NCBI RefSeq assembly: GCF_039538145.1
Contig: NZ_BAABBV010000002.1
Coordinates: 186,001 to 250,000 of the forward strand
Direction: 5' to 3'
Source of the DNA: Gryllotalpicola daejeonensis
Lineage (GTDB): Bacteria; Actinomycetota; Actinomycetes; Actinomycetales; Microbacteriaceae
DNA length: 64,000 nucleotides
Shown here: one piece after another, positions 32,825-41,510 of the stretch
Position numbering within the stretch: position 1 is the stretch's first letter
How the letters are laid out: each line of letters begins with the position of its first letter
Program-made: the position numbers and the translations under genes
The notes under the pieces: model-generated
What the model saw: the letters and a program-made list of their open reading frames with translations, nothing else
Databases searched by the model: none
What the model was told of the DNA's origin: nothing

Positions 32825-33319
32825 ATGTTCGAGCACTTCAAGACCCCGCGTGAGCTGTTCGAGTACCAGCTCGGCGCGGCGCTCACCATGGAAGACGACT
32901 CGCTCGCGATGCTGCGCGAGCTCGAGGTCGCGGCGCAGAGCGTCGAGGTGAAGCAGCTGCTGTTACACCACCAGCAGGAGACCGAGCAGCAGATCAGATC
33001 GCTGGAGCAGGCGTTCCAGCTGCTGGGCAAGGAGCCCTCCCGGTCGCCGTCTGCGACGACGAAGGGGCTTATGAAAGAAGGAAACGCGCTCGTTGCGAAG
33101 ACCGACAAGAGCCTCGTCGACAGCGTCGTGCTCTCGGCAGCGCTCAGCACGGAGCACTACGAGACGGCGTCGTACGAGTCCCTGTGCATCGCTGCCGAGG
33201 CGCTGGGCGTCGCGGGCGTCGTCGACCTGCTGAAGCAGAACCTGCAGCAGGAGCAGCACACCAGCGACGAACTGAACCAGGCAGCCAGGAAGCTCGCGAC
33301 GGCGACCGCGGCTGCCTGA
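32825..33319 (+). CDS. YciE-like ferritin-fold protein (DUF892)
   Basis: A 164-residue all-helical protein of the DUF892/YciE ferritin-like family. Acidic and His residues that could form a di-iron site recur in the helices: EYQLGAALTMEDDSL, HHQQETEQQI, TEHYETASYES and EQHTSDEL. Family members are linked to stress responses; enzymatic role unknown. The start has AGGAAGGAG nearby. It is divergent from the SRPBCC gene. Confidence 0.9.
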   Translation: MFEHFKTPRELFEYQLGAALTMEDDSLAMLRELEVAAQSVEVKQLLLHHQQETEQQIRSLEQAFQLLGKEPSRSPSATTKGLMKEGNALVAKTDKSLVDSVVLSAALSTEHYETASYESLCIAAEALGVAGVVDLLKQNLQQEQHTSDELNQAARKLATATAAA

Positions 33320-33353
33320 GCACGAGCGGATGCCTGAACCCGGGCACCACGCA

Positions 33354-33383
33354 AGGAGGGGCGGCCCAGCGGCCGCCCCTCCT
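33354..33383. terminator. Terminator after YciE-like gene
   Basis: A perfect 13-bp stem (AGGAGGGGCGGCC at 33354-33366 with its complement at 33371-33383), 4-base loop. It lies 34 bases after the YciE-like stop. Confidence 0.85.
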
Positions 33384-33399
33384 CACGCGTCAGGCAGGT

Positions 33400-33463
33400 C
33401 GGGCCTCGAGAAGGACGGGCCTCAGGCAGCACGGGCCTCGGGCAGGACGGGCCTCGGTCAGAG
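33400..33463. repeat. Four imperfect 16-base tandem repeats
   Basis: Units start at 33400, 33416, 33432 and 33448; each begins CGGGCCTC. The last unit runs into the stop codon region of the gene at 33458. The array follows the terminator and has no coding role that I can see. Confidence 0.8.
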
Positions 33464-33715
33464 CCCGTCGTCGCCGAGGCCGGGCTCTTCGCCGCCCTCG
33501 AGGTCCTGCGGCGCATCGTTGCGGTCTTCGTGCTCGTCGTGCTCGTGGTAGTCCGGTTCGAACTCGCGCGGCGATCCGCCGGTCGGTCCCTCGTTGCCCT
33601 CACCTGCGCCGGGCTCGACGGTCTCGCCGGCGACCGCATCGTTCGTCGCGGTCGTGCTGCGCTCGATGAAGTCGAGGATGTCGTCGTTGCTCTGGTTCTC
33701 ACGCTCGTCAGTCAT
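33458..33715 (-). CDS. Small acidic protein, unknown
   Basis: An 85-residue, very acidic, low-complexity protein (Asp, Glu, Gly, Pro, His), probably disordered. It begins MTDERENQSNDDILDFIERS. There is no domain, Cys or hydrophobic segment. A plausible leaderless or weakly initiated gene; tandem repeats end inside its last codons. It sits between the YciE-like gene and the SulP gene. Confidence 0.65.
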   Translation of the reverse strand: MTDERENQSNDDILDFIERSTTATNDAVAGETVEPGAGEGNEGPTGGSPREFEPDYHEHDEHEDRNDAPQDLEGGEEPGLGDDGL

Positions 33716-33765
33716 GACAGGGCGGTACCCAGGTGCCCCATGCGGCCCTCAGCCCGGGCGCCGCG

Positions 33766-35283
33766 TTACGACTGCAGCTGCCCGCTCAGCCGGCCGTGGA
33801 AGCGCCGGCTGATCTCATCGAGGCCGACGATCTCGACATCGACGCCGTGCTCGCGGAATCGCGTCTCGACCGCGTCGAGCGCGGCGACGCTCGAGGCATC
33901 CCACACCCGCGACTCCCCCAGGTCGATCGTGACCTCCGTCGGGTCCTCGACGTAGCTGAACTGCTCGACGAGGTCATTGCTCGAGGCGAAGAACAGCGGC
34001 CCGAGCACGCGGTAGTGCGCCCGCGAGCCGTCGGCCGAGACCGACCGCTCGACCCGCACCACCCGCGCGACGCGCCGGGCGAAGAAGATCACGGCAAGCA
34101 CCACCCCGACGCCCACGCCGATGGCGAGGTTGTTCGTCACGACCACCACGGCGACGGTGGCGAGCATGACGAGGGTCTCCGGCACAGGCATCCGCCTCAA
34201 GGTCGACGGCCGCACGCTGTGCCAGTCGATCGTCTGAATGGCGACCACCATCATGACCGCGGCGAGCGCCGCCATCGGGATGAGCGCCATCACGTGCGAC
34301 AGCCCCACAACGAGCACGAGCAGGAACAGCCCGGCGACGAGCGTCGACAGCCGCGTGCGCGCCCGACCGATCTTCACGTTGACGATGGTCTGGCCGATCA
34401 TCGCGCAGCCGGCGATGCCGCCGTAGAGCCCGGCGAGGATGTTGGCGACGCCGAGCCCCCACGATTCGCGGCCCTTGGCCGAGCGGCTGTCGGTGAGATC
34501 GTCCGTCAGCTTCGCCGTCAGCAACGTCTCGAGCAGGCCGACGAACGCGACGGCGATCGCCGTCGGCGCGACGAGCCGCAGGGTCGAGAGCGTCAGCGGC
34601 ACGTGCAGGGCGGTCAGCCCCGGCAGCCCTCCGCTGACGCGACCCTCGTCGCCGACATCCGGCACGTTCAGATGAAGTACGACGGCCGCCAGCGTGACCA
34701 GCACGACCGCGACGAGCGGCGCGGGCACGGCCGTCGTGAGCCGCGGCAGCAGCAGCACGATCAGTACTGTCGCGGCAGCCAGCGGGTAGACCGCCCACGG
34801 TACGTCGATGACGTGCCGCAGCTGTGCGACGAAGATCATCACGCCGAGCGCGTTGACGAAGCCGACCATCACGGAGCGCGGAATGTAGCGCACGAGCCGG
34901 GCGAGGCCCGCGGCACCGAACGCGATCTGGATGGCTCCCGCGAGCACCACCGTCGGCAGCACGTACTGCGTTCCGTGCTCTTTCACGAGCGGCGCGATCA
35001 CGAGCGCCACCGAGCCCGCCGCGGCTGTCACCATCGCGGGCCGGCCGCCCAGGAACGACATGGCGACGGCGAGCACGACGGAGGCGATCAGCGCCACGTC
35101 GGGCCCGACACCCGAGATCAGCGAGAACGAGATCACTTCGGGAATGAGCGCGAGCGTGGTCACCATTCCGGCGAGCACCTCGGTGGTGATGAACCGGGGA
35201 TGCTTCAGCAGAGCCCGCACCGGAACCTGGCCGCTGGCGTCGCGGGCGCTGTCGAGCGGGGACGCGTGAGGGCGAGGGGGCAT
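33766..35283 (-). CDS. SulP/SLC26 anion transporter with STAS domain
   Basis: A 505-residue membrane transporter. About 10-12 hydrophobic segments cover residues 25-400, with the conserved GVGPDVALIASVV and the TM8-TM10 pattern including GLYGGIAGCAMIGQTIVNVKIG. A cytoplasmic STAS domain (about 420-500) contains DASSVAALDAVE. Members move bicarbonate, sulfate or dicarboxylates; the substrate is not readable. No carbonic anhydrase gene is adjacent. Confidence 0.93.
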   Translation of the reverse strand: MPPRPHASPLDSARDASGQVPVRALLKHPRFITTEVLAGMVTTLALIPEVISFSLISGVGPDVALIASVVLAVAMSFLGGRPAMVTAAAGSVALVIAPLVKEHGTQYVLPTVVLAGAIQIAFGAAGLARLVRYIPRSVMVGFVNALGVMIFVAQLRHVIDVPWAVYPLAAATVLIVLLLPRLTTAVPAPLVAVVLVTLAAVVLHLNVPDVGDEGRVSGGLPGLTALHVPLTLSTLRLVAPTAIAVAFVGLLETLLTAKLTDDLTDSRSAKGRESWGLGVANILAGLYGGIAGCAMIGQTIVNVKIGRARTRLSTLVAGLFLLVLVVGLSHVMALIPMAALAAVMMVVAIQTIDWHSVRPSTLRRMPVPETLVMLATVAVVVVTNNLAIGVGVGVVLAVIFFARRVARVVRVERSVSADGSRAHYRVLGPLFFASSNDLVEQFSYVEDPTEVTIDLGESRVWDASSVAALDAVETRFREHGVDVEIVGLDEISRRFHGRLSGQLQS

Positions 35284-35375
35284 GGCTCCAGAAGGAAGGT
35301 GAGAGAGGTGAGCGTGAAGTGGGCCGCTCTAAGACCCCATTCTCTCCTGAGATTCCGCGGGTGCCCGGCAGAGCC

Positions 35376-35987
35376 TTAGACCTCCGCCTCCTCTGGCTGC
35401 ACGTAGCCCCGCGAGACAAAGAACCGCTCGAGCAGATAGCACCACCACAGCAGGATCAGGCCGGGTGCCACGAACACCACGGGCATGAATTTCCATACCG
35501 CTACGCCCGCGAGGACCAGCGCGATCGCGAGCAGGAAGGTCAGGCTCGGCGTCGTCAACCCGAGGGTGAGCCCGTTGCGCACCTGCCGCCAGGTGGGGTT
35601 GGTGAAGCGGGCCACGAGCGGAAGGCACCAGAAGAGCAGCAGCAGGAGGAAGAGTGCGACGACGAGAAGTGGCACGATGACCTCGCCGAGTCCGAGCGTG
35701 GGCACGGCGGCGAGCGCGAAGATGCCTGCGGCTGCGACGGGGATGGCGAGCAGACCGACGAGGGTCGCCTGCCTCCAGCTCTGCCGCCACGCCTTTGAGC
35801 CAACGGCCCAGAAGCCGGCGTCCTTGCCGAGCACGTGCCGGCGGCACAGCTCGTATGCGACGACCGTTCCCGCTCCGGCCGTCACCACGAGCCCGAGGCT
35901 CAGGAGCCAGAACAGGCTGATGAGGATGGCGGAGCCGACAAAGTCGATAGCGCGCCACAGTCGTGACTCGAGATTGAAGCGAAAGAT
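35376..35987 (-). CDS. YesL/DUF624-like membrane protein without canonical start codon
   Basis: About 203 residues with five hydrophobic segments; a YesL-like protein of the kind often found with sugar ABC transporters. Homology-like sequence begins VIFRFNLESRLWRAIDFVGSA, but the frame upstream of it has no ATG, GTG or TTG back to the permease stop. GGAGAGG is well placed before GTC ATC (35990-35985), so either a non-standard codon is used or the original ATG was lost. The first standard start is GTG at 35891/35888, which would remove the first helix. It lies downstream of the permease gene across a strong hairpin. Confidence 0.75.
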   Translation of the reverse strand: MFRFNLESRLWRAIDFVGSAILISLFWLLSLGLVVTAGAGTVVAYELCRRHVLGKDAGFWAVGSKAWRQSWRQATLVGLLAIPVAAAGIFALAAVPTLGLGEVIVPLLVVALFLLLLLFWCLPLVARFTNPTWRQVRNGLTLGLTTPSLTFLLAIALVLAGVAVWKFMPVVFVAPGLILLWWCYLLERFFVSRGYVQPEEAEV

Positions 35988-36033
35988 GACCGGGGCCTCT
36001 CCGAGAGCGAACGTGCGGAACCTGCCGAGGGGT

Positions 36034-36062
36034 CGGCCTCCCGCGCCGTGCGCGGGAGGCCG
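36034..36062. terminator. 13-bp hairpin after second permease gene
   Basis: CGGCCTCCCGCGC (36034-36046) pairs perfectly with 36050-36062 around a 3-base loop, seven bases after the permease stop. It should stop or attenuate transcription before the YesL-like gene. Confidence 0.8.
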
Positions 36063-36068
36063 AGGCCA

Positions 36069-37058
36069 TCAGCCCTTCACGGAGCCGATCATCACACCGG
36101 ACACGAAGTGCTTCTGCAGGAAGGGATAGACGAACAGGATCGGGACGGCCGCCACCATGGTGATCGCCGATCGGAGGGCGATCGGCGTTGTGCCCTGCGC
36201 GCCCGCCGCTGCGGCAGCCGCGCCGCCCGCCTGTCCACCGCCGTTGATGCCTGTCGCCATCGAGCTCGACAGCAGCTTCTGCAGCTCGTACTGCAGAGTG
36301 GACAACCACTGCTCGTTCGAGTTGTAGAGCAGGGTGTCCAGCCAGGAGTTCCAGCTGCCCACTGCGACGAACAGGCCGATGACGGCAAGGGTGGGCTTGC
36401 ACAGCGGCATGATGATCTGCCACCACGTGCGGAACTCGCCCGCGCCGTCGATTCGCGCCGACTCGACGATCTCGTCGGGGATCGACTTCATGTAGGTGCG
36501 CAGCAGGATCAGGTTGAACGCGCTGATGATCGTCGGCACCCAGTAGGCCTGGAAGGTGTTCAGCATGCCGAGGTCTTTGATGAGCAGGTAGTTCGGGATC
36601 AGTCCGGCATCGAAGTACAGCGTCAGCACGAAGATCAGGGTGATCGAGCGGCGGAAGATGAACTCCTTGCGGCTGAGCGCATACGCGAGCATCGAGGTGA
36701 AGAACAGGTTCGTCGCCACGACCACGATCGTCTTCAGGACGCTCATGAAGAACGCCTGATAGAGCGTGCTCATGTGGAACACGACGCTGTAGTTCTGCAG
36801 CGAGAACACTCGGGGCCAGATGCCGATCCCCCCGCGGACGGCGTCCTGGCCGTTGTTGAACGAGATGGCGAGAGTGTTGAGCAGCGGGTAGACCATGAGC
36901 CCCGCAAGGACGATCAGGAAGGTCGTGTTCAGCGTCGTGAACACGATCCGTTCGGCCGTCCACTTCTTCTGGGGCGAGCGGGAGCGCGACTTGGTCTGGG
37001 GCGCCTCAGCGCGCGATGGGCGGAGCGTCACCGGCTCCGGGGCAAGTGTGTCTGCCAT
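36069..37058 (-). CDS. Sugar ABC transporter permease, LplC/YtcP type
   Basis: A 329-residue CUT1-family inner-membrane permease with six hydrophobic segments. The EAA loop that docks with the ATPase reads ESARIDGAGEFRTWWQIIMP. An unusual Gly/Ala-rich insert (about 275-295) lies before the last helix. Its ATG follows AGGAGG by five bases. It pairs with the permease at 37068 (9-base gap). No ATPase gene is in the locus, so it probably uses a shared MsmK-type ATPase encoded elsewhere, as CUT1 systems often do. Confidence 0.92.
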   Translation of the reverse strand: MADTLAPEPVTLRPSRAEAPQTKSRSRSPQKKWTAERIVFTTLNTTFLIVLAGLMVYPLLNTLAISFNNGQDAVRGGIGIWPRVFSLQNYSVVFHMSTLYQAFFMSVLKTIVVVATNLFFTSMLAYALSRKEFIFRRSITLIFVLTLYFDAGLIPNYLLIKDLGMLNTFQAYWVPTIISAFNLILLRTYMKSIPDEIVESARIDGAGEFRTWWQIIMPLCKPTLAVIGLFVAVGSWNSWLDTLLYNSNEQWLSTLQYELQKLLSSSMATGINGGGQAGGAAAAAAGAQGTTPIALRSAITMVAAVPILFVYPFLQKHFVSGVMIGSVKG

Positions 37059-37067
37059 GAGGTCCTC

Positions 37068-38132
37068 CTACACCAGCGTCTCTTGGTTGAAGCGCTTGGC
37101 CGCTAGGTTCGCCGAGCCCACCAGGATGATGGCGACGATGGTCTTGAAGATTCCCGCGACGACGGCGACGCTGTAGTTGCCCAGCTGGTAGCCGTAGCGC
37201 AGCACGAACACGTCGATCGTCTGGGCCCGCTGGGACACCAGGCCGTTGCCGAGGAAGTAGGGCAGCTCGAAGTTCGTCGACAGGATCCAGCCGCTGTTGA
37301 TGATGAGCAGCACGATGATCGTGGGGCGGATGCCCGGAAGCGTGATGTTGAACATCTTCCGGTAGCGGCCGGCTCCGTCGACCTCGGCGGCCTCATAAAG
37401 AGTCGGGTCGATGGCGGTGATGGCGGCCAGGTACAGGATCGTGTTCCAGCCCAGCTCCTTCCACAGGTTCGTCCCGGCGACGATCTGCCAGAAGTAGTTC
37501 GGCTGGGTCAGGAACAGGATCGGGTGGCTGATGACGTGCAGGTTCAGCAGCGCCTGGTTGATGAACCCGCCGGAGCTGGGCAGCGACAGTGCCACTGAGG
37601 CCAGGCTCGCGACAATCACCCAGCTCAGGAAGTGCGGCATGTAGGTGATGTTCTGCAACACACGCTTGAACGGCAGGTTCTTGACCTCGTTGAGCAGCAG
37701 CGCCAGGACGATGGCCCCGACGGTCCCGACGACCAGGGAGAGCAGCGACTGCCCCAGCGTGTTGACGATGACATTGGCGAACTGCTTGCCGTTGACGCCC
37801 GTGAACAGGTTGCGGAAGTTGTCGAGGCCGACCCACTGCTGGTTCCAGATGCTGCCGAGTCCGGGCCGGTAGTGCTGGAAGGCGATCACCCATCCATAGG
37901 CGGGAACGTACTTGAACAGGATTTGGTAGAGAAGCAACGGGACTGCCATCGCCATCAAGGCGCGCTGCGCCCAGATCCTGTCCCAGGTGATCTTGCGCTT
38001 GGGCTCCTTCGCGATGTTCTTTTGGGCCTTTCGGTCCTTTCGCCTCGATGCACGCGAACTGGTCGCGAGCGGAAGGGCCGTTTCCGGCCCGCTAGCAGCG
38101 GTCGCATACGTGCTGACCGTGGTCTCAGTCAT
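37068..38132 (-). CDS. Sugar ABC transporter permease, LplB type
   Basis: A 354-residue CUT1-family permease with six hydrophobic segments after a basic 45-residue cytoplasmic N-terminus. The EAA loop reads YEAAEVDGAGRYRKMFNITLPGIRP. With the protein at 36069 it should form the heterodimeric channel that accepts oligosaccharide from the lipoprotein encoded upstream. GAGG lies eight bases before ATG. Confidence 0.92.
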   Translation of the reverse strand: MTETTVSTYATAASGPETALPLATSSRASRRKDRKAQKNIAKEPKRKITWDRIWAQRALMAMAVPLLLYQILFKYVPAYGWVIAFQHYRPGLGSIWNQQWVGLDNFRNLFTGVNGKQFANVIVNTLGQSLLSLVVGTVGAIVLALLLNEVKNLPFKRVLQNITYMPHFLSWVIVASLASVALSLPSSGGFINQALLNLHVISHPILFLTQPNYFWQIVAGTNLWKELGWNTILYLAAITAIDPTLYEAAEVDGAGRYRKMFNITLPGIRPTIIVLLIINSGWILSTNFELPYFLGNGLVSQRAQTIDVFVLRYGYQLGNYSVAVVAGIFKTIVAIILVGSANLAAKRFNQETLV

Positions 38133-38182
38133 CTGTCCAACCTCGTCGTCGGGAGCAGTGGATGGTGATCATGAACGTGTCA

Positions 38183-38208
38183 TGGTGGGGGGCTCGCGCC
38201 CCCCACCA
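38183..38208. terminator. Intercistronic hairpin after the binding-protein gene
   Basis: An 11-bp perfect stem (38183-38193 with 38198-38208), loop TCGC, 20 bases after the binding-protein stop and before the permease genes. Such hairpins let binding protein be made in excess over permeases. Confidence 0.75.
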
Positions 38209-38228
38209 CGAATGCTCGCGACGAACTG

Positions 38229-39947
38229 TTACCAGTTCTTCAGGCGGTACTTGATGCCCTTGTTGATGGCGTCCTCGTAGCTCTTGACATCGATCTGCTT
38301 GAAGACGTCGGTGTAGGCCTTCCAGTTCTTATCGAAGGCGGACGTCTTGCCCGCGATGATCTTCGGCAGGTGCTGAACGGCGGCGTCGGTCATCTGCTGG
38401 TTGGCCTGGGTGGCGGCGTCATCGAGCTGGATGTTCCACGCGGGGTAGTACTTCGGGTTCTGCGGAGGCTTGTTGACGAACTCCATCCAGGTCTTCTTGT
38501 TGTACTTCTGCATGAAGGCCTTGTCGTAGGCCGACAGCGTCGCGTAGAACTCGGTGGGCTGGTCGTCGGGGCTGAAGGCGTTGCCGTCCGAGAACGTGCC
38601 GTTGTGCTTGGGAACCATGTCCATGAACGCCATGAGCTTGTTCTTGGACTGCCAGGTGAGGTCCTTGGACTGGGCGCGCTGCTGCTCCGTGCGGGTGAAC
38701 TTGCCGTCGCTGCCGACCTCGTAGTCCTCACCCTCGATGCCCCACGAGAGCACCTTCTGCCATGGCTCCGAGAGCATCATGTCGAGGAACTTGAGCGCCT
38801 CCTTCTTCTGCTTGCTCGTGCTGGAGACACCGAAGCCCTGGTTGACGTTCATCACGGCACGGTCGGCGTAATACGGAGTGACACCCTCGTAAACGGGCAT
38901 GAGCGGGACGTAGGTGTACTGGTCCTTGCCGGCGCTCTGCAGCGACGCGGTGGCGGTACCGAACTGCCACCCCTGGTCCTGCATGCCGAGGACGACGCCG
39001 CTGGCCAGCTTCGCCTGGAACTGGTCGTTCGTCAGGGTGAAGGTCTCGGGGTCGACGATGCCCTCGTTGTACTGCTCGTTAAGTGCCTTGTACCAGGTCT
39101 TCGCGATGTCCTTGTCCGCGTAGATCGTCGCGTGGTTCTTCTTGTCGACGATGACGCCGCCGTTGTTCGGCGAACCGGCCAGCATCGCCGGCGGGTTGGT
39201 CAGGATCCACTCCGATCCGGTCGGTGCGGGCGCCTCGAAGCCGACCGTCGGGGCGCCGTCGGTCGTCGGGTGCTTCGCCTTGTAGTCGGAGATGAGCTTG
39301 AAGTACTTCTCGATCGTCATGTTGCTCAGGTCCGGGTAGCCGGCCTCCTCGAGCACGCGCTTCTGGATCCAGAACGCGGCCCCGTTGTACGTACCGCCGG
39401 TGATGTCGCCGTAGAAGCGGTTGTAGTTCGGCAGGATGTACAGGCCCTTGTCCACCACGGTGCCCGAGTAGCTCATCTGGTGGATGTACGGCTTGACGTA
39501 GTCCTCGACGTTCGGGTACTTGCCCGTCTTGAGCATGCTGTCGAGACGCTCGAGCGCGCCGCCCTCGATGAACCGCAGCTTGAGGTCGCCGGTGCCGATG
39601 AGGTCAGGGAAGTCGCCGCCGGCGAGCATGACGCCGATCTTCTGGTCGGAGTTCTCCGGGGTGACCAGCTCGTACTTCAGAGTGACGCCGAGCTTGTCCT
39701 TGAGCAGCTTGGTCAGCTTGTTGTCGGCAGCCGGAATCTGGTGCGTCGACTCGATGTACACCGTGAACGTGGTGGGGTTGCTGGGGGTCAGCGTGCCCGA
39801 CTTGTCGGCGAGGTCACCCGCCGGGATGACGGCCTTCTTCTTGGGGCCGGTCGTCGAGGCTGCACCCTTGGGCGTACATGCGGCGAGGGTCAGTGACACC
39901 GCTGCGGCCGGGGCAAGCGCCAGCATCTTCCTTCTTGTGATGCGCAC
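38229..39947 (-). CDS. Extracellular sugar-binding lipoprotein, LplA type
   Basis: A 572-residue solute-binding protein. A lipoprotein signal ends in LTLAAC (about residue 23). The size and pattern fit the large CUT1 binding proteins that pair with LplB/LplC permeases and bind oligosaccharides. The GTG start at 39945-39947 is supported by AGGAAGAGAG upstream; the frame extends 19 codons further. Given the GH51 and GH43 genes, an arabinose-containing oligosaccharide is the likely ligand. Confidence 0.9.
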   Translation of the reverse strand: MRITRRKMLALAPAAAVSLTLAACTPKGAASTTGPKKKAVIPAGDLADKSGTLTPSNPTTFTVYIESTHQIPAADNKLTKLLKDKLGVTLKYELVTPENSDQKIGVMLAGGDFPDLIGTGDLKLRFIEGGALERLDSMLKTGKYPNVEDYVKPYIHQMSYSGTVVDKGLYILPNYNRFYGDITGGTYNGAAFWIQKRVLEEAGYPDLSNMTIEKYFKLISDYKAKHPTTDGAPTVGFEAPAPTGSEWILTNPPAMLAGSPNNGGVIVDKKNHATIYADKDIAKTWYKALNEQYNEGIVDPETFTLTNDQFQAKLASGVVLGMQDQGWQFGTATASLQSAGKDQYTYVPLMPVYEGVTPYYADRAVMNVNQGFGVSSTSKQKKEALKFLDMMLSEPWQKVLSWGIEGEDYEVGSDGKFTRTEQQRAQSKDLTWQSKNKLMAFMDMVPKHNGTFSDGNAFSPDDQPTEFYATLSAYDKAFMQKYNKKTWMEFVNKPPQNPKYYPAWNIQLDDAATQANQQMTDAAVQHLPKIIAGKTSAFDKNWKAYTDVFKQIDVKSYEDAINKGIKYRLKNW

Positions 39948-40377
39948 AGAAGTTCTCTCTTCCTTGAGATCGGTTCCGGTCGCCAATGACGGGAACCCGT
40001 GCAAATCGGACGCGAGTCTGTGTCTCGCGCCGTCATCCCGAGCGGGATTTTAGCGATAAAGTAGAAGCGCGGCCGCGAGAAGTCAAACCCGCTCGCGTCT
40101 CACGGCGTCTCGAATTGGTAACAGAGTCGTCGCGCGAGGTGAGGGGCCGCATGAGTGTCATCGCGGTGCCGCTCTCCACCCGGCCGTTCGAACGAGCGCC
40201 CCGGGTGCACGTCTGGAGCGCGCAGTCGGGCGACGTGGCGGAACACTGAACGTCAGAGGAATTTTATCGATATACTCGGCGCTGTCTGGCGACGTGGCCA
40301 GGCAGTTCGCGTCCGGCGAGCTAGGCGCCTCTTCATCTTCCCGGACTAGCAGGACATTGCGGCCGAGGAGGATGCGC
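39948..40377. promoter_or_regulatory. Divergent control region with two LacI-type operators
   Basis: This 430-base gap has no convincing gene. TTTAGCGATAAA (40049-40060) lies about 100 bases before the binding-protein gene and TTTATCGATATA (40263-40274) about 105 bases before the LacI gene. Each is one base away from the palindrome TTTATCGATAAA, with the central CG typical of LacI-family sites. They are about 214 bases apart, so looping is possible. The LacI protein at 40378 is the obvious binder. Confidence 0.75.
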
Positions 40378-41382
40378 ATGGTGAAGATGGCCGACGTGGC
40401 CCGCGAGGCCGGTGTGTCGGTCATGACTGTGTCCAACGTCCTCAACGAGCGTATCCCCGTCGGTGAGCCGACCCGCGCCCGCGTCATGGCGGCCGTCGAA
40501 GCCCTCGGGTACGAGGTGAACCTGACTGCGCGGAACCTGCGCGCAGGGCGTACCGACACGGTTGCACTCGTCGTGCCGAGCTTCCACGACTACTTCGGCG
40601 AGCTCGCCGACGAGGTCGCACCGCTCATCGAGGCAGGAGGACGGCACCTCGTCCTCGAGCGCACGAGCGCCAACGCGGAACAGGAGATGGAGGCGCTGAG
40701 CGTCGCACGGCTCCAGATCTACGACGGCGTCCTGCTGTCTATCGCTGGGCTCGACCTGGAACTGCTCGGGCGGGTCCGCACCACCAAGCCGATCGTCCTG
40801 CTGGGCGAGCGTGACGTTCCCGACCACTTCAACCACGTACGCCTCGCGAACGAATCAGGTGCCCGACTCGCCACGGCGCACATGATCGAGCACGGAGCGC
40901 GCCGCATTCTCGCCCTCGGGTGCGCGTTCGACGCAGCACACGTGATGGCCACGGACCGACGCGTCGGGTGGGAGCGCGCGCACCACGCAGCCGGACTCGA
41001 GGTCGATCCGGCGCTCGTCGTGCCGGTCGGCGACTACACCTCGCTCAGCGCCTATGAAACGATGCGCGAGGTCATCGCCAGAGGGACGGCCTTCGACGGC
41101 GTCTTCGCCGTGACCGACATCGTCGCCCTTGGGGCGCTCTCCGCCCTCGTGGAGAGTGGTCTGCGCGTGCCCGTCGACGTCCAGCTCGCCGGGTTCGACA
41201 ATCTCGACATGTCGCGCTTCATCCCTCCCGGCATCACCTCGGTCGACGCCAACCACAAGGGCGTCGCAGAGGCGGCGGTCGGGCTGCTGCAGCGCCAGAT
41301 GGAGGGCCGGGCAGGTCCCGCCGAGCACCTCGTCGAGCCCGTTCGCCTCGTGGTGCGTGGATCCACCCGCGGTGGCGCCTAG
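40378..41382 (+). CDS. LacI-family transcriptional regulator
   Basis: A 334-residue repressor. The N-terminal HTH reads MADVAREAGVSVMTVSNVLN and the hinge helix NLTARNLRAGRT. The rest is a periplasmic-binding-protein-like sugar domain (about 60-334). The second ATG, 40378, is used because GAGGAGG (40365-40371) is six bases away; the ATG at 40372 would touch it. It probably represses the transporter and its own operon with GH51/GH43, released by arabinose or an arabino-oligosaccharide (inference). Confidence 0.92.
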   Translation: MVKMADVAREAGVSVMTVSNVLNERIPVGEPTRARVMAAVEALGYEVNLTARNLRAGRTDTVALVVPSFHDYFGELADEVAPLIEAGGRHLVLERTSANAEQEMEALSVARLQIYDGVLLSIAGLDLELLGRVRTTKPIVLLGERDVPDHFNHVRLANESGARLATAHMIEHGARRILALGCAFDAAHVMATDRRVGWERAHHAAGLEVDPALVVPVGDYTSLSAYETMREVIARGTAFDGVFAVTDIVALGALSALVESGLRVPVDVQLAGFDNLDMSRFIPPGITSVDANHKGVAEAAVGLLQRQMEGRAGPAEHLVEPVRLVVRGSTRGGA

Positions 41383-41510
41383 CCACACGGCTGCGACAGA
41401 TCCTCCGCGCCACCCCACATCGCCCCGGTCAAAGGAGACCCATCCGCGCACCCCAGCGCCGACACCCTCACTTCTGTGACCCCAGACAGCACTTGACGCA
41501 AAGGAGCGCC

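Noticed and set aside
33400..33463. Tandem array as a CRISPR
   Set aside because: Units are 16 bases, contiguous and without spacers; no cas genes.
36069..38132. Missing ABC ATPase as a deletion
   Set aside because: CUT1 sugar operons commonly lack their own ATPase and share one encoded elsewhere.
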